64,000 bases of DNA from Acidobacteriota bacterium (lineage in GTDB: Bacteria; Acidobacteriota; UBA6911). Location: assembly GCA_012719455.1 (NCBI GenBank), contig JAAYAJ010000007.1, positions 1-64,000 of the forward strand, in the 5' to 3' direction. Position 1 is the first letter of the stretch. Each line of letters starts with the position of its first letter. Below are positions 43,971-53,080 of the stretch, piece after piece. A model generated the notes under the pieces. That model saw nothing but the letters and a program-made list of their open reading frames with translations. It searched no databases and was not told where the DNA came from. The position numbers were made by a program, and so were the translations under genes.

Positions 43971-44195
43971 AATATTCCTCCCGGGGCTTGAGGGCCTAAA
44001 ATGTCATTCTACCGGGAAACACCCCCGTCCGACAATGAATTAACCCGGGGCAGGGTGGAAGCGACGCTATGCGCCCGGCCTGAACTGCTGGTGCAATCAG
44101 GCTGAGGGGTCGAAGATACGACCAGGTGCTCTCGCGGGATCGTCCGCAGGGAAAACGCCCCGCGTCATGGAAAATCCGCGGCAATCGCGGCGTTT
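43971..44195. other. Intergenic gap upstream of the glycyl radical enzyme
   Basis: This 225-base gap carries the expected promoter of the glycyl radical operon, though no clear -35/-10 pair was found, and the hairpin listed below. No gene is seen. Confidence 0.4.
44171..44190 (-). terminator. Possible terminator after the molybdopterin hydroxylase gene
   Basis: On the minus strand CCGCG and CGCGG pair around a five-base loop (44190-44176) and are followed by ATTTT. On the plus strand the same hairpin is followed by GTTTTT. The stem is short, so confidence is limited. Confidence 0.4.
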
Positions 44196-46670
44196 TTAAA
44201 TCTTCCCAAGGGCTTTCAATGCCCGCATCGGAGTCAGCGGATAATCCAGCGCCCATTTGCCGGTGGCGTTGAAGAACGCTCCGGCCGTGATTCCGGACAT
44301 GGATGCCGCGGACGCTTCGCCGATGCCGCAGGCGCCGTACGATGAATATCCGAGGTGGCTCTCATTGAGGAAGCATTTCACTTCCGGGTAATCATTCATC
44401 GTGCCGATGTGGTAGCCGATGTTGTCGAAGTTCAGGCCGACGCCGGTTTTCGGGCAGTAGACCTTTTCTTCCGTAGCGCTTCTTCCCAAGCCCATGATCG
44501 CGCCACCGTACTGCTGGGCTTCCGCGCCGCGGCGGTTGAAGAGATGACCGACATCGTTGACGCAGACCACGTTCGTGACCGTTATTTCTCCGGTCTCGGT
44601 GTCGACTTCAACTTCGATGAAATGAGCCTGCCGGCTCATGACGTACATATTGGGATGCGGTTTGCCGTTCAGCGTCAACCCACTGATATTCGGGGCCGTG
44701 GGATGGATGATCGCGGGATCCTGGCCCCAGAATGCCCCGGCAACCTCCTTTACACTTTTCCTGTTGGAGGGATCGGCTTTTTCGAAAACAAATCCATCGC
44801 GGACATCCAGTTCTTCTATTGTCTTGCCGGGGAACATGGGCTGTGGTGTCCCCATTGTCCGCATCATCATGCCCATCGGGCGAGGCTTCACGGCATAGCT
44901 GAGGATTTTGTCTTTAAGCTGCCGTGCGGCGAGAATCAGTTGCGGAGTGCTCTGGCAGATTCCCATGGCGCCGCCCGGGACCCAGAAATGGTACGCGCCG
45001 GCATCGGAGCGCTGCACGTGGACCACGGTATCCTCATAGCGCAGCCCGGCTTCCGCGGCGACCGCTTTGCGGAAGGAGGATTCCGTGTCCATGCCGAAAT
45101 CGGCCCGCTCCCCGATGATGTGAACCTGGCCTTCGCGCAAAATCAGGCAGCCGAACTGCCGGCCGGGCATCCATCCCCATTCATTGATGTGAACGAAACC
45201 CAATCCATGCATTCTGCCATTCGGCAGTTTGAGCGCTCCCGGGGCATGCCATTTGTTATCCCAGTCGATCGCCTTTTTGCCCAGTTCGAGCACTTCTTTC
45301 AAGCTGTGCCGTTGCGGGAAGCCATTCTCCTTCTGGTAGGCCGTGACCCAGTCCCAGTCGTGTCCCCTGCATCCGTCGTTCTTCAGGGCGACTTCCGTCG
45401 GATCCAGGCCAAGTTCGGCTGCGACTTTATCGAACATCACGTTGTGCGGCACGCAGCTATGTGCGCCGTGCCTGAAGCAGATGTGATGTCCCGTATTGAT
45501 CAAGGCCCACTCCTGCGTGTTCCGTATGTTGGCGATGGAGGTGGACTCGTACGTTTTGTCTACGTGCAATTCTCCGAATGGACCAATCACGTGCCAGTCG
45601 CAGGCCGTGATCGTGCCGTCTTTTTTTGCGCCGATTTTACATCTATAAACCGCCGTGTCGTCGCCGTTCGCGTAAAAATTGCTTTCGTCGAACAGCACTT
45701 TTACCGGCCGGTCCTTGACTCTCCGGGCCAGGATCGCCGCCATGCGTATGAAGGCCGCCGAGTATGCCAGCCAGGCGAAGCCACCGTACCAGGCGCCCTG
45801 AAAGGGTCTGGTCACCGTGATCTTGTTGTATTCGCAGATCGGCGGGATCGGCTGCGTTCTGTCCGTGGGCGGCACTTTCGCCTCGAGAGTCGAAGGGGAC
45901 ATGCCGAGCGCGAGGTTGTTCAAAGAGATCGAAGGAGCGATGGCGCTGGCCAGGATCGGCTGCATATGACACGTGTGGTGCGGCCAGATATCGAGACAGT
46001 CGCCCCTCCACTGCACGACGCAAGCCATGGCTTCAACACCGGCGACGGTGTTGGTGGCCCGTGTCATCGTGTACTCCATGATTTTATCCGCTTCGGCGAA
46101 GCCTTTCTGAACGTTCCCGATTTCGGTCGTCCGCGTCACGACGGTGTTAGGCGGTGTTGCCTTCTCATTCAGGCGCAGGACTTCGGGCATAATCGCGGGG
46201 GCGGTCGGTTTCAGCGATTCTTCCATGTCCAGAATAAAAGGCAGTTCTTCCCATTTGATCTCAATCAGCCGGAGCGCCCGGTCACACAGCTCCTCGCTGT
46301 CGGCGACCACGGCAACGCCCATGGGGTGCTGATAAAAATCGCTGGTCTTGGGGAGCGTGAGGATATTGTACTGGCTCGCGCAGTAGCCCCCTGTGGCATT
46401 TTCGAGAGCGATGTCGGGGTCGTCAAATCGCAGGATGTCACGGACTCCCGTAAGCTTTTCCGCCTTGCTCGTGTCCATGCCTACGATTCTGGCGTGGGAA
46501 TAGGGGGAAGTCAGGACCTTGGCGTACAGCATGCCGGGAAGGTGCAGGTCCCTTGTGTACATTGCCTGGCCGGACACCTTGTCATGGCCGTCATGTTTCG
46601 GCGAGCTGTATTCGACCGGTGTAAAACCCTCGGGGATTCTCCATGTCCAGGGCCTGTAATCTTCCGCCAT
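44196..46670 (-). CDS. Xanthine dehydrogenase family molybdopterin-binding subunit (lone large subunit)
   Basis: The 824-residue protein has the large-subunit layout: DKVSGQAMYTRDLHLPGMLYAK at the N-terminus, QGAWYGGFAWLAY and GAYHFWVPGGAMG in the cofactor region, and the C-terminal GACGIGEASAAS in which Glu is the catalytic base. Such enzymes hydroxylate N-heterocycles, aldehydes or aromatic acyl groups with water as oxygen source. The FAD and 2Fe-2S subunits normally encoded next to it are absent on both sides within the window. AAGGAGG precedes the ATG. Base composition is AT-richer than the GC-rich core genes, suggesting later acquisition. Confidence 0.88.
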   Translation of the reverse strand: MAEDYRPWTWRIPEGFTPVEYSSPKHDGHDKVSGQAMYTRDLHLPGMLYAKVLTSPYSHARIVGMDTSKAEKLTGVRDILRFDDPDIALENATGGYCASQYNILTLPKTSDFYQHPMGVAVVADSEELCDRALRLIEIKWEELPFILDMEESLKPTAPAIMPEVLRLNEKATPPNTVVTRTTEIGNVQKGFAEADKIMEYTMTRATNTVAGVEAMACVVQWRGDCLDIWPHHTCHMQPILASAIAPSISLNNLALGMSPSTLEAKVPPTDRTQPIPPICEYNKITVTRPFQGAWYGGFAWLAYSAAFIRMAAILARRVKDRPVKVLFDESNFYANGDDTAVYRCKIGAKKDGTITACDWHVIGPFGELHVDKTYESTSIANIRNTQEWALINTGHHICFRHGAHSCVPHNVMFDKVAAELGLDPTEVALKNDGCRGHDWDWVTAYQKENGFPQRHSLKEVLELGKKAIDWDNKWHAPGALKLPNGRMHGLGFVHINEWGWMPGRQFGCLILREGQVHIIGERADFGMDTESSFRKAVAAEAGLRYEDTVVHVQRSDAGAYHFWVPGGAMGICQSTPQLILAARQLKDKILSYAVKPRPMGMMMRTMGTPQPMFPGKTIEELDVRDGFVFEKADPSNRKSVKEVAGAFWGQDPAIIHPTAPNISGLTLNGKPHPNMYVMSRQAHFIEVEVDTETGEITVTNVVCVNDVGHLFNRRGAEAQQYGGAIMGLGRSATEEKVYCPKTGVGLNFDNIGYHIGTMNDYPEVKCFLNESHLGYSSYGACGIGEASAASMSGITAGAFFNATGKWALDYPLTPMRALKALGKI

Positions 46671-46934
46671 TTCGTTCCTCCTTGTGGAACCGCCAATCTT
46701 CTACTACTCCGGTAGTTCGGTTCCGGTAGATTCTATCTCAGGATTCCGATTTGTCATCCCAATTTTTCAGGTGCAGTCGCGGTTATTTCATGGTGTACCC
46801 GGACATTCCCATTCAAGTTATGGGTTTCCCGGTTGAAGCAGGCAATGGAAATGTCGAAGGATGGTCGGAATGGATAGCCTTTACTTCTATGATATCCATG
46901 AGGCTGTCATCCGGCGTGAGGCGGCCCCTTCGAT
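46671..46934. other. Intergenic region with a short direct repeat
   Basis: TCCGGTAG occurs twice, at 46708-46715 and 46722-46729 (14-base period, about one helical turn and a half), about 40 bases upstream of the molybdopterin gene start. This could be a regulator site. No gene is seen in the gap. Confidence 0.35.
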
Positions 46935-49160
46935 TTATATAATCTCTTTCTGGTATTGCGAGTTGACAAACAGGATGGTGCCGGCTTCATCATAACCACC
47001 GAGGACGACCTCCCCGTTCTGCCTCAGCGCTTCGGGCCTGAAACCGGTCATTACCATGGCGGCGGTGGCCGACTTTTCATTGATGAGATTCTTGACGGAG
47101 CTCTCATGGATGATCTCGATGATTTCCACATTCTTTTCGGTTATCGGAAGTCGGCCCGCAGTGATCAGCGCCTCCAGTTCCCGCCGTGTCTCTTCAAACT
47201 GGCCGGGCTTGCAAGTGCTGAAGACCTTGATGAATGATTTCTTCCAGTCAGGGTGTCCCAAGACGATAAAGCTCAGCAGTATCAGCAGGCTGGCGTTTTC
47301 AGGCTCGTTGAAATCGATCCATACGTGAATGCCCCTGCTGCAGACTATCTCCCTCGAGGCTGAGGCAAGGAGGCACATGTCGAAGTTGCCTGCCTTGATG
47401 AGACGTATGTTGTCAATGATCTCGGGCAGGTTCTCGGGATTCTCCTTGTCGTATTCAAAGACAACCATGTTGTTTTCCATGCCGGAGATTCCCGGCACCT
47501 GTATGGCCTGGACGATTGCCGAGGTGTACGAGGGGGATATGATGGTGTCGACATAGACGTGGTTATGCGAGGTCTCGTACAATTCGATCAGTTTAGCCAG
47601 CTCCTCCGTTGCCTGCTGGCTCGTGGTCCGGGAATAGTATCCGTCGATCCGGTGCAGGTAGGTGCCGAAGCCATAGCTGTATGAGAGCCAGTTCAGAAGC
47701 CGGAAAGCCCTTTCCCGCTTGAAGGAGTCCTTCGAGATGCAGATCACCCCGGGCCGCCATTCCTTTTCCTTTTGCCTGCTCCCGCTCTTTTGCAGGTAAA
47801 CCTGCAGCTTCCGGCTGATCTGGAAGAGGGTGTTGGCAAAGAGCGATTCCAGGCCTGCCCGGTCGCCATGGTAATGGTTTATGCATGAATAGATTATTAC
47901 GATGAGCAGGGAAGCGGCCAGGGCATACGGTGTATTGATCTTGAACATCACGATGACCGCAATCACAAAGCCCATCAGTGACAGGTACCATTTTGACCTG
48001 AACGACGGCCGGTATGAGGGGGACGAGCCGAAGTGGTTGAGAAATGATATCAGGCAGAGTGAACCGTAGGATACGAGGAAGAACATCGATATTATTTCAG
48101 CCACCGCGTTGACGTTGCCCAACGCCACAAACACGGACGCGAGCAGCAATGTCACCAGGGTGGCGTTCGCCGGTTCCCCGTCATGGCTTCTTGATTCTGC
48201 GAGCCACGTGTTGAGTCTGGTCGAGGGAAACGAGGTGTCTTTTGCCAGAGCCTGCAGGGTTCTGGGAGCAACCATGAGCGAGCCGAGGGCCGAGGTGAGG
48301 GTTGAGGCCGCCAGGCCCAAGGGAATAATAACGGCTCCCCCAATGGCTATCTTCCCCATGATCAGTTGGTCACTAAGCAGCTCTTCCGGCGAGGCCGAGA
48401 CGGCCAGTTTCCAGATCAAAAGGATGTAAACCACCATGCCTGTCAGTGTCGCCAGGATTGTGCCGAGAGGGATGGACCTGGCGGGATTCTTCAGGTCACC
48501 TGACAAACCCACACCGGCGGTAACTCCGGTGAAAGCGGGGAAGCAGATGGCAAACACCATGAAGAAATCGCCCATGTTGCGCATATCCCACAGCGGCAGT
48601 TGACTGGTTGCCAGGCTCCCTTCGGTGGGTTTGCCGAGAAAGAACAACAGGAGGCTGACAAACAGGATGGCATTCACGGCATAGAGCATCTTCACACCGG
48701 TAGCGGATCCCTTCCTCAGTATCATCATCCCGAGAACCACGATTGCCGGCAGGCTTATCACCTGTCGGGGCAGGATAATTGAGAATTGCCGTGTAACGAA
48801 GTTGAACAGGAATTCGAATGACTCGGCGAAGGCTATGATGTAAAAGGCCACGCTGATTGCCTGTGACAGGTAAAGTGCAATGCCTATTGTGGCGCCGATG
48901 TTCAGACCGAATGACCTGGATATGATGAAGTATTCTCCCCCTCCTTCAACCCTCTTGTTGGTGGCCAGTTCCGAGATTGCCAGGGCGGTGGGGATGGTTA
49001 CGGCGTGCCCCATGATAATCAGCAGCAGGGTTCCGCAGAATCCCAGCGTCCCCACCGCAAAGCCGAAGCGGAGGAACACTATGGCTCCGATTATGGTTGA
49101 AATGGCCGTAAAGTAGACGGGAGCCGTTCCGAATCCGGACTTTTTTTCGGTTGCTTTCAT
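46935..49160 (-). CDS. APC-superfamily permease, cation-chloride cotransporter-like
   Basis: The 741-residue protein has about twelve helices in the first 460 residues, starting TAPVYFTAISTIIGAIVFLRFGFAVG, with GVTAGVGLSGDLKNPARSIPLG typical of the SLC12-like branch. A soluble C-terminal domain of about 270 residues follows, as in SLC12 proteins. It probably moves cations with chloride or amino acids. The block from here to 52.9 kb is AT-richer than the rest. A poorly spaced AAGAAGG lies upstream of the ATG, so the ribosome binding site is weak. Confidence 0.85.
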   Translation of the reverse strand: MKATEKKSGFGTAPVYFTAISTIIGAIVFLRFGFAVGTLGFCGTLLLIIMGHAVTIPTALAISELATNKRVEGGGEYFIISRSFGLNIGATIGIALYLSQAISVAFYIIAFAESFEFLFNFVTRQFSIILPRQVISLPAIVVLGMMILRKGSATGVKMLYAVNAILFVSLLLFFLGKPTEGSLATSQLPLWDMRNMGDFFMVFAICFPAFTGVTAGVGLSGDLKNPARSIPLGTILATLTGMVVYILLIWKLAVSASPEELLSDQLIMGKIAIGGAVIIPLGLAASTLTSALGSLMVAPRTLQALAKDTSFPSTRLNTWLAESRSHDGEPANATLVTLLLASVFVALGNVNAVAEIISMFFLVSYGSLCLISFLNHFGSSPSYRPSFRSKWYLSLMGFVIAVIVMFKINTPYALAASLLIVIIYSCINHYHGDRAGLESLFANTLFQISRKLQVYLQKSGSRQKEKEWRPGVICISKDSFKRERAFRLLNWLSYSYGFGTYLHRIDGYYSRTTSQQATEELAKLIELYETSHNHVYVDTIISPSYTSAIVQAIQVPGISGMENNMVVFEYDKENPENLPEIIDNIRLIKAGNFDMCLLASASREIVCSRGIHVWIDFNEPENASLLILLSFIVLGHPDWKKSFIKVFSTCKPGQFEETRRELEALITAGRLPITEKNVEIIEIIHESSVKNLINEKSATAAMVMTGFRPEALRQNGEVVLGGYDEAGTILFVNSQYQKEII

Positions 49161-49381
49161 CAGGGGTGCAACCTTCTTTCCGTAAATTCAAACAGGATCT
49201 GACCGGGGTCGCCAAATCCGTTTTCCCGGTCTTTGAACGACGAATTCAAAAGAAAGGAAACCGGAGCGGCCTACCGATCCGAATGTAACGCAGCAGCCGG
49301 CGCGGTGCAACCGCTTAATGAATCCGGAATGTGTTGGGGGAAGCCGTGCGAATCATGCTCGAGGAGGCCACGGGATTGGTT
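49161..49381. other. Intergenic gap
   Basis: 221 bases between two permease genes. No gene or clear terminator is seen; the AT content rises towards 49381. Confidence 0.4.
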
Positions 49382-51238
49382 TTAAAACGGATAAATAATC
49401 GGCAACGCCAAAATCATCACTACCAGGAAAAACAACTGCAAAGGCAGGCCTACTTTCACGTAATCCATAAAGTTGTATTTCCCCGCTGACATTACCATAG
49501 CGTTTGGCGGAGTGGCAAACGGACTGGCAAAACACATGCTGGCAGCAACCGCCACCCCGATAAGGAAAGGATACGGACTCACATTCATCGACAAAGCGGC
49601 CTGCAACGCAATGGGCGCAAATAAAATAGCGGTGGCGGTATTGCTGATGAACATGGTAAGCGTAGAGGCGGCCATCATGATTCCGGCAAGAACGGCGCCG
49701 GGTCCGTACGAACCCACTAGGTCAACAATACCGTTGGTGACAAACGCCGAAGTGCCGGTTTTCTCCATGGCGGTTGCCAACGGCATCATTCCGGCGAAAA
49801 GAACAACGCTCTCCCAATTAATGGTGCGATAGGCGTCCCGAACAGTTCTGAAACAACCGCCCAAAACCATTAAAACAGCCGCTGACAGAACGGCGATTAC
49901 CGGGGGGAGCCAGTTGAACACCATCGCCAGCACCATCAATGTCAAAACAACGGCGGCATAAGGCGCTTTGTGATCGAGGGTGATTTTGGAGGCTTCGGTT
50001 TGAGGCTGCCCGATAACAACAACTTCATTTTCAAGACGACTGAGACGGTCGATATCTTCCCACGTTCCCTGCACCAACAACATATCGCCCGCCTGCATTT
50101 TCACATCTTTTACATCTTGGATGATGTAGTGGTCTTTACGTTGAATACTTAAAATGTTTACATTGTAATTACTGCGAAATTGTGAGTCTTTTACAATACG
50201 GTTGTGAAAGCGGCTGTTTTGCAGAATAACCACTTCCGCCATTCCAATCTCATCGAATTTGAATTTCCCCTTGAACTTGGGACGTTCAATGTCTTCGTCG
50301 ACCTCGTTGTCGACAAAGGCAAGCTTGTTTTCTTCAACGAAACGAAGCACGTTTTCATATTCGCCGACGACATACAAGACATCGCTCTCGGCCAGCATAG
50401 TGCCCGCTTCCGGAAGCACGGTACGAAACGAGCGGCTCAAGGGAGAAAGGGAACGAACATGAATCTCGCTGATGATCAAAGAATAGCGTTTAGTAATATC
50501 AATGTTGGAAAGGTTTTCGCCAATAATGGGCGACTCTTTTTGAACTATAATTCTATATAAATTGTCAATGAGGCGGTAGTCGGACGCCAATTGTTCGGGC
50601 GATTTAACGGTTGTTTTTCCATCGACCTGGTCCCGCTTGTCTTTCTTGTCAAGTATCTTTGTCAGGGGCCAAAGCAACAAGACTCCGAAAACCAACAAAA
50701 TCAACCCGACGGGCAAGGTGGTAAAAAATTGCAGGCCTTCGAATCCCGCTCCAAGCAACGTATCGTGCATAATGAGCGTTGGCGGAGTGCCGATCAGCGT
50801 CATCATGCCTCCGATACTACTGGCGTAAGCCATCGGCATCAGCAGTCTGCTCGCGCTGGTATTGGATTTTACAGCCATGCTCGCCACAATCGGCATAAGC
50901 AACGCCACCGTTCCGGTGTTGCTCAAAAACGTACCGATAAAAGCGGTTACAAGCATAACCAGCAGGAACAGTTTATAACTGCTGTTTCCCGCAAGCTTTA
51001 ACAGTCGATTGCTTACAGTGCCGGCAAGTCCGGTTTGCGATATCGCTCCACCCACGACAAAGAGAGCGGCGATCATAATTACGACGGCGTTGGAAAAACC
51101 TGCCAATGCCTCGGAGGGTGTCAGCACACCTGTCAGCACCAACGCCAACAGCGAACAAAGCGCCACAATATCCGAGCGGATTTTACCCCAAACAAGCAGT
51201 GCGGCGGTTGCGAGCAGAACAATTAATGTTGCAGTCAT
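49382..51238 (-). CDS. SLC13-family (DASS) permease with TrkA-C domains
   Basis: The 618-residue membrane protein has a split transport domain. The first half contains FLSNTGTVALLMPI and GTPPTLI, and the second half contains MFISNTATAILFAPIA; these are the paired SNT motifs of Na+-coupled dicarboxylate, citrate or sulfate carriers. Between them (about residues 215-400) lie two TrkA-C-like cytoplasmic domains. Substrate is probably an inorganic or organic anion. No ribosome binding site precedes the ATG; the upstream bases are T/A-rich, as in Bacteroidota. It follows the GNAT-nitrilase gene by 21 bases. Confidence 0.88.
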   Translation of the reverse strand: MTATLIVLLATAALLVWGKIRSDIVALCSLLALVLTGVLTPSEALAGFSNAVVIMIAALFVVGGAISQTGLAGTVSNRLLKLAGNSSYKLFLLVMLVTAFIGTFLSNTGTVALLMPIVASMAVKSNTSASRLLMPMAYASSIGGMMTLIGTPPTLIMHDTLLGAGFEGLQFFTTLPVGLILLVFGVLLLWPLTKILDKKDKRDQVDGKTTVKSPEQLASDYRLIDNLYRIIVQKESPIIGENLSNIDITKRYSLIISEIHVRSLSPLSRSFRTVLPEAGTMLAESDVLYVVGEYENVLRFVEENKLAFVDNEVDEDIERPKFKGKFKFDEIGMAEVVILQNSRFHNRIVKDSQFRSNYNVNILSIQRKDHYIIQDVKDVKMQAGDMLLVQGTWEDIDRLSRLENEVVVIGQPQTEASKITLDHKAPYAAVVLTLMVLAMVFNWLPPVIAVLSAAVLMVLGGCFRTVRDAYRTINWESVVLFAGMMPLATAMEKTGTSAFVTNGIVDLVGSYGPGAVLAGIMMAASTLTMFISNTATAILFAPIALQAALSMNVSPYPFLIGVAVAASMCFASPFATPPNAMVMSAGKYNFMDYVKVGLPLQLFFLVVMILALPIIYPF

Positions 51239-51259
51239 AAAAAGAGGAAGATGAACAAA

Positions 51260-52813
51260 TTACGCGACAATAGCTTTTTGTGCGTTTTTGACCTTGTTCA
51301 AAACAAATAAATCTTTTCGCCTGTCTTTCAGGTTTCTTACACTGCCGAATTGATGTAGTTCTCTTAACAGGTCAATATCCACGTCGGCTATAAGTATCAT
51401 TTCCGTGTTGGGCGTAGCTTCCGCTTTTATGCCACTGGTAGGGAAAGCAAAATCACAGGGAGTGAAAACCACCGACTGGGCAAATTGTATGTCCATATTG
51501 TGGACATTTGGCAAATTGCCGACGCTGCCGGCAATGGCGACGTAGCATTCGTTTTCCACCGCTCTTGCTTGTGCACAATTCCTGACTCTTGAATACCCGT
51601 TCTGGGTATCCGTCAGGAAGGGGACGAATAAGATATCCATCCCTTCATCGGCAAGCAATCTGCTCAGCTCGGGAAATTCAGAGTCATAACAAATAAGAAC
51701 TCCCACCTTGCCGCAATCGGTGTCAAAAACCTTTAATTCATTGCCGCCCTGCAAACCCCAAACCTTTGCCTCGTCGGGGGTAACATGCAGCTTTTCATAT
51801 CTTTCTACGGTACCGTCCCTTTTACACAGATAACCCACATTATAGAGTTTGCCCTCTCTTACTTCGGGCATACTGCCCGTAATAATATTGATATTGTAAG
51901 ATATGGAAAAATTCGAGAACTCCTGAACGATATCGGCGGTATATTTTGCCAACTCCCTTATGGCTTCCGCTTCACTTAAATGATTGTCCTTTGCCATTAA
52001 TGGCGCATTGAAAAACTCCGGGAAAAGTGCGAAATCCGAACGATAGCCCGACACGGCGTCAATGAAATACTCGGCTTGCTGTAACAGGGAATCAAGGTCC
52101 TTGTAAGGTCTCATCTGCCATTGTATTAAACCCAACCTTACAATTCTTTTCTTGGTCTCCGCCTTTTTGACTGGCTTTTCATAATAAATATTGCGCCATT
52201 CCAGGAGAACGGCAAACTCGTTGGAAGCCTCGTCGCCTTCCAGGTATCCTTTCAGTATCCGCGTGGGATGAAAATCGTTGGATACCTGAAAATTGAGAAC
52301 GGGATCCTCTATTTCTTTCCGCCTTACCTTCGCTATGTATTCCCTGGGGCTTAACTTGTCGGAATATGATTTGTAATTGGGAATCCTGCCGCCGAAAGCG
52401 ATTCCTCTTAAATTCAGTTTCTCGCAAAGATCTTTCCTGTAATCGTATAACCTTCTTCCCAGCCTGAGCCCCCTGTATTCAGGCGCGACAAAAACATCTA
52501 TGCCGTATAAGACATCCCCATTTGGATTGTGGGTTGCAAAAGTATGATTGGCCGTAACTTCCCTGTAGGTATGGTTGCCGTCAAACTTGTCGTAATCAAC
52601 GATAATGGCAAAGGCGCAAGCCGCTATATGGCCGTTGATTTTTATAACGACCTGGCCTTCTGGAAATTTATCATGCAATGTGCGTAGTTGATGTTCCCTC
52701 CAATACATTTGCGGCATGGAAGGGTAGGCGGATTGCATTACTTCCTTTATTTCCAAATAATCTTCCAGTTGGAGAAACTGTAATTCTATTTTATCCGTTT
52801 CAATGAATTTCAT
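51260..52813 (-). CDS. GNAT-nitrilase fusion protein (carbon-nitrogen hydrolase)
   Basis: The 517-residue protein joins two enzymes. Residues 1-215 are a GNAT acetyltransferase with the acetyl-CoA loop PEYRGLRLGRRLY. Residues 225-517 are a nitrilase-superfamily amidase with the intact triad Glu266 (FPEFF), Lys341 (YEKLHVTP) and Cys375 (LICYDSEFPE). The fusion suggests sequential acyl and amide chemistry on one substrate, still unknown. The ATG at 52813 is chosen because the domain begins there; the open frame upstream shows no homology. Codon use is AT-rich, no ribosome binding site is present, and a Bacteroidota-type promoter lies upstream, all pointing to transfer. Confidence 0.9.
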   Translation of the reverse strand: MKFIETDKIELQFLQLEDYLEIKEVMQSAYPSMPQMYWREHQLRTLHDKFPEGQVVIKINGHIAACAFAIIVDYDKFDGNHTYREVTANHTFATHNPNGDVLYGIDVFVAPEYRGLRLGRRLYDYRKDLCEKLNLRGIAFGGRIPNYKSYSDKLSPREYIAKVRRKEIEDPVLNFQVSNDFHPTRILKGYLEGDEASNEFAVLLEWRNIYYEKPVKKAETKKRIVRLGLIQWQMRPYKDLDSLLQQAEYFIDAVSGYRSDFALFPEFFNAPLMAKDNHLSEAEAIRELAKYTADIVQEFSNFSISYNINIITGSMPEVREGKLYNVGYLCKRDGTVERYEKLHVTPDEAKVWGLQGGNELKVFDTDCGKVGVLICYDSEFPELSRLLADEGMDILFVPFLTDTQNGYSRVRNCAQARAVENECYVAIAGSVGNLPNVHNMDIQFAQSVVFTPCDFAFPTSGIKAEATPNTEMILIADVDIDLLRELHQFGSVRNLKDRRKDLFVLNKVKNAQKAIVA

Positions 52814-53080
52814 GGTTAATTTCAAATTAATAGGTTGTGAGAAAATTCTTTCTTTGTTTTCGCAATAAAAAGTTTTCGGGCGGAACATAAATATAACAAA
52901 CTTAACGAGATCTTCCAAAGATATTTTTGATTGATGTTTATCACGATGCACACGGGATGATAAAGCAGCCTGACAGGCTGCTCGAGGAGGCGGGCCCTCT
53001 TTCCGGGGCGGCAACCACCTGCTCCTTGCAATCGGCATCGGCCAGGCGGTACCCTTCCTTTCTTGCGGAGGCGGGAAGGA
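52814..53080. other. Junction between AT-rich and GC-rich DNA
   Basis: The left two thirds of this 267-base gap are AT-rich and hold the Bacteroidota-type promoter; from about 52970 the sequence switches abruptly to GC-rich. No direct repeat, tRNA or integrase marks the boundary. Confidence 0.5.
52888..52919 (-). promoter_or_regulatory. Bacteroidota-type promoter for the GNAT-nitrilase/SLC13 operon
   Basis: On the minus strand TTTG (52919-52916) is followed after 20 bases by TATATTTA (52895-52888). The Bacteroidota consensus is TTTG-n19-21-TAnnTTTG, matched in all but the last base. Confidence 0.55.
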
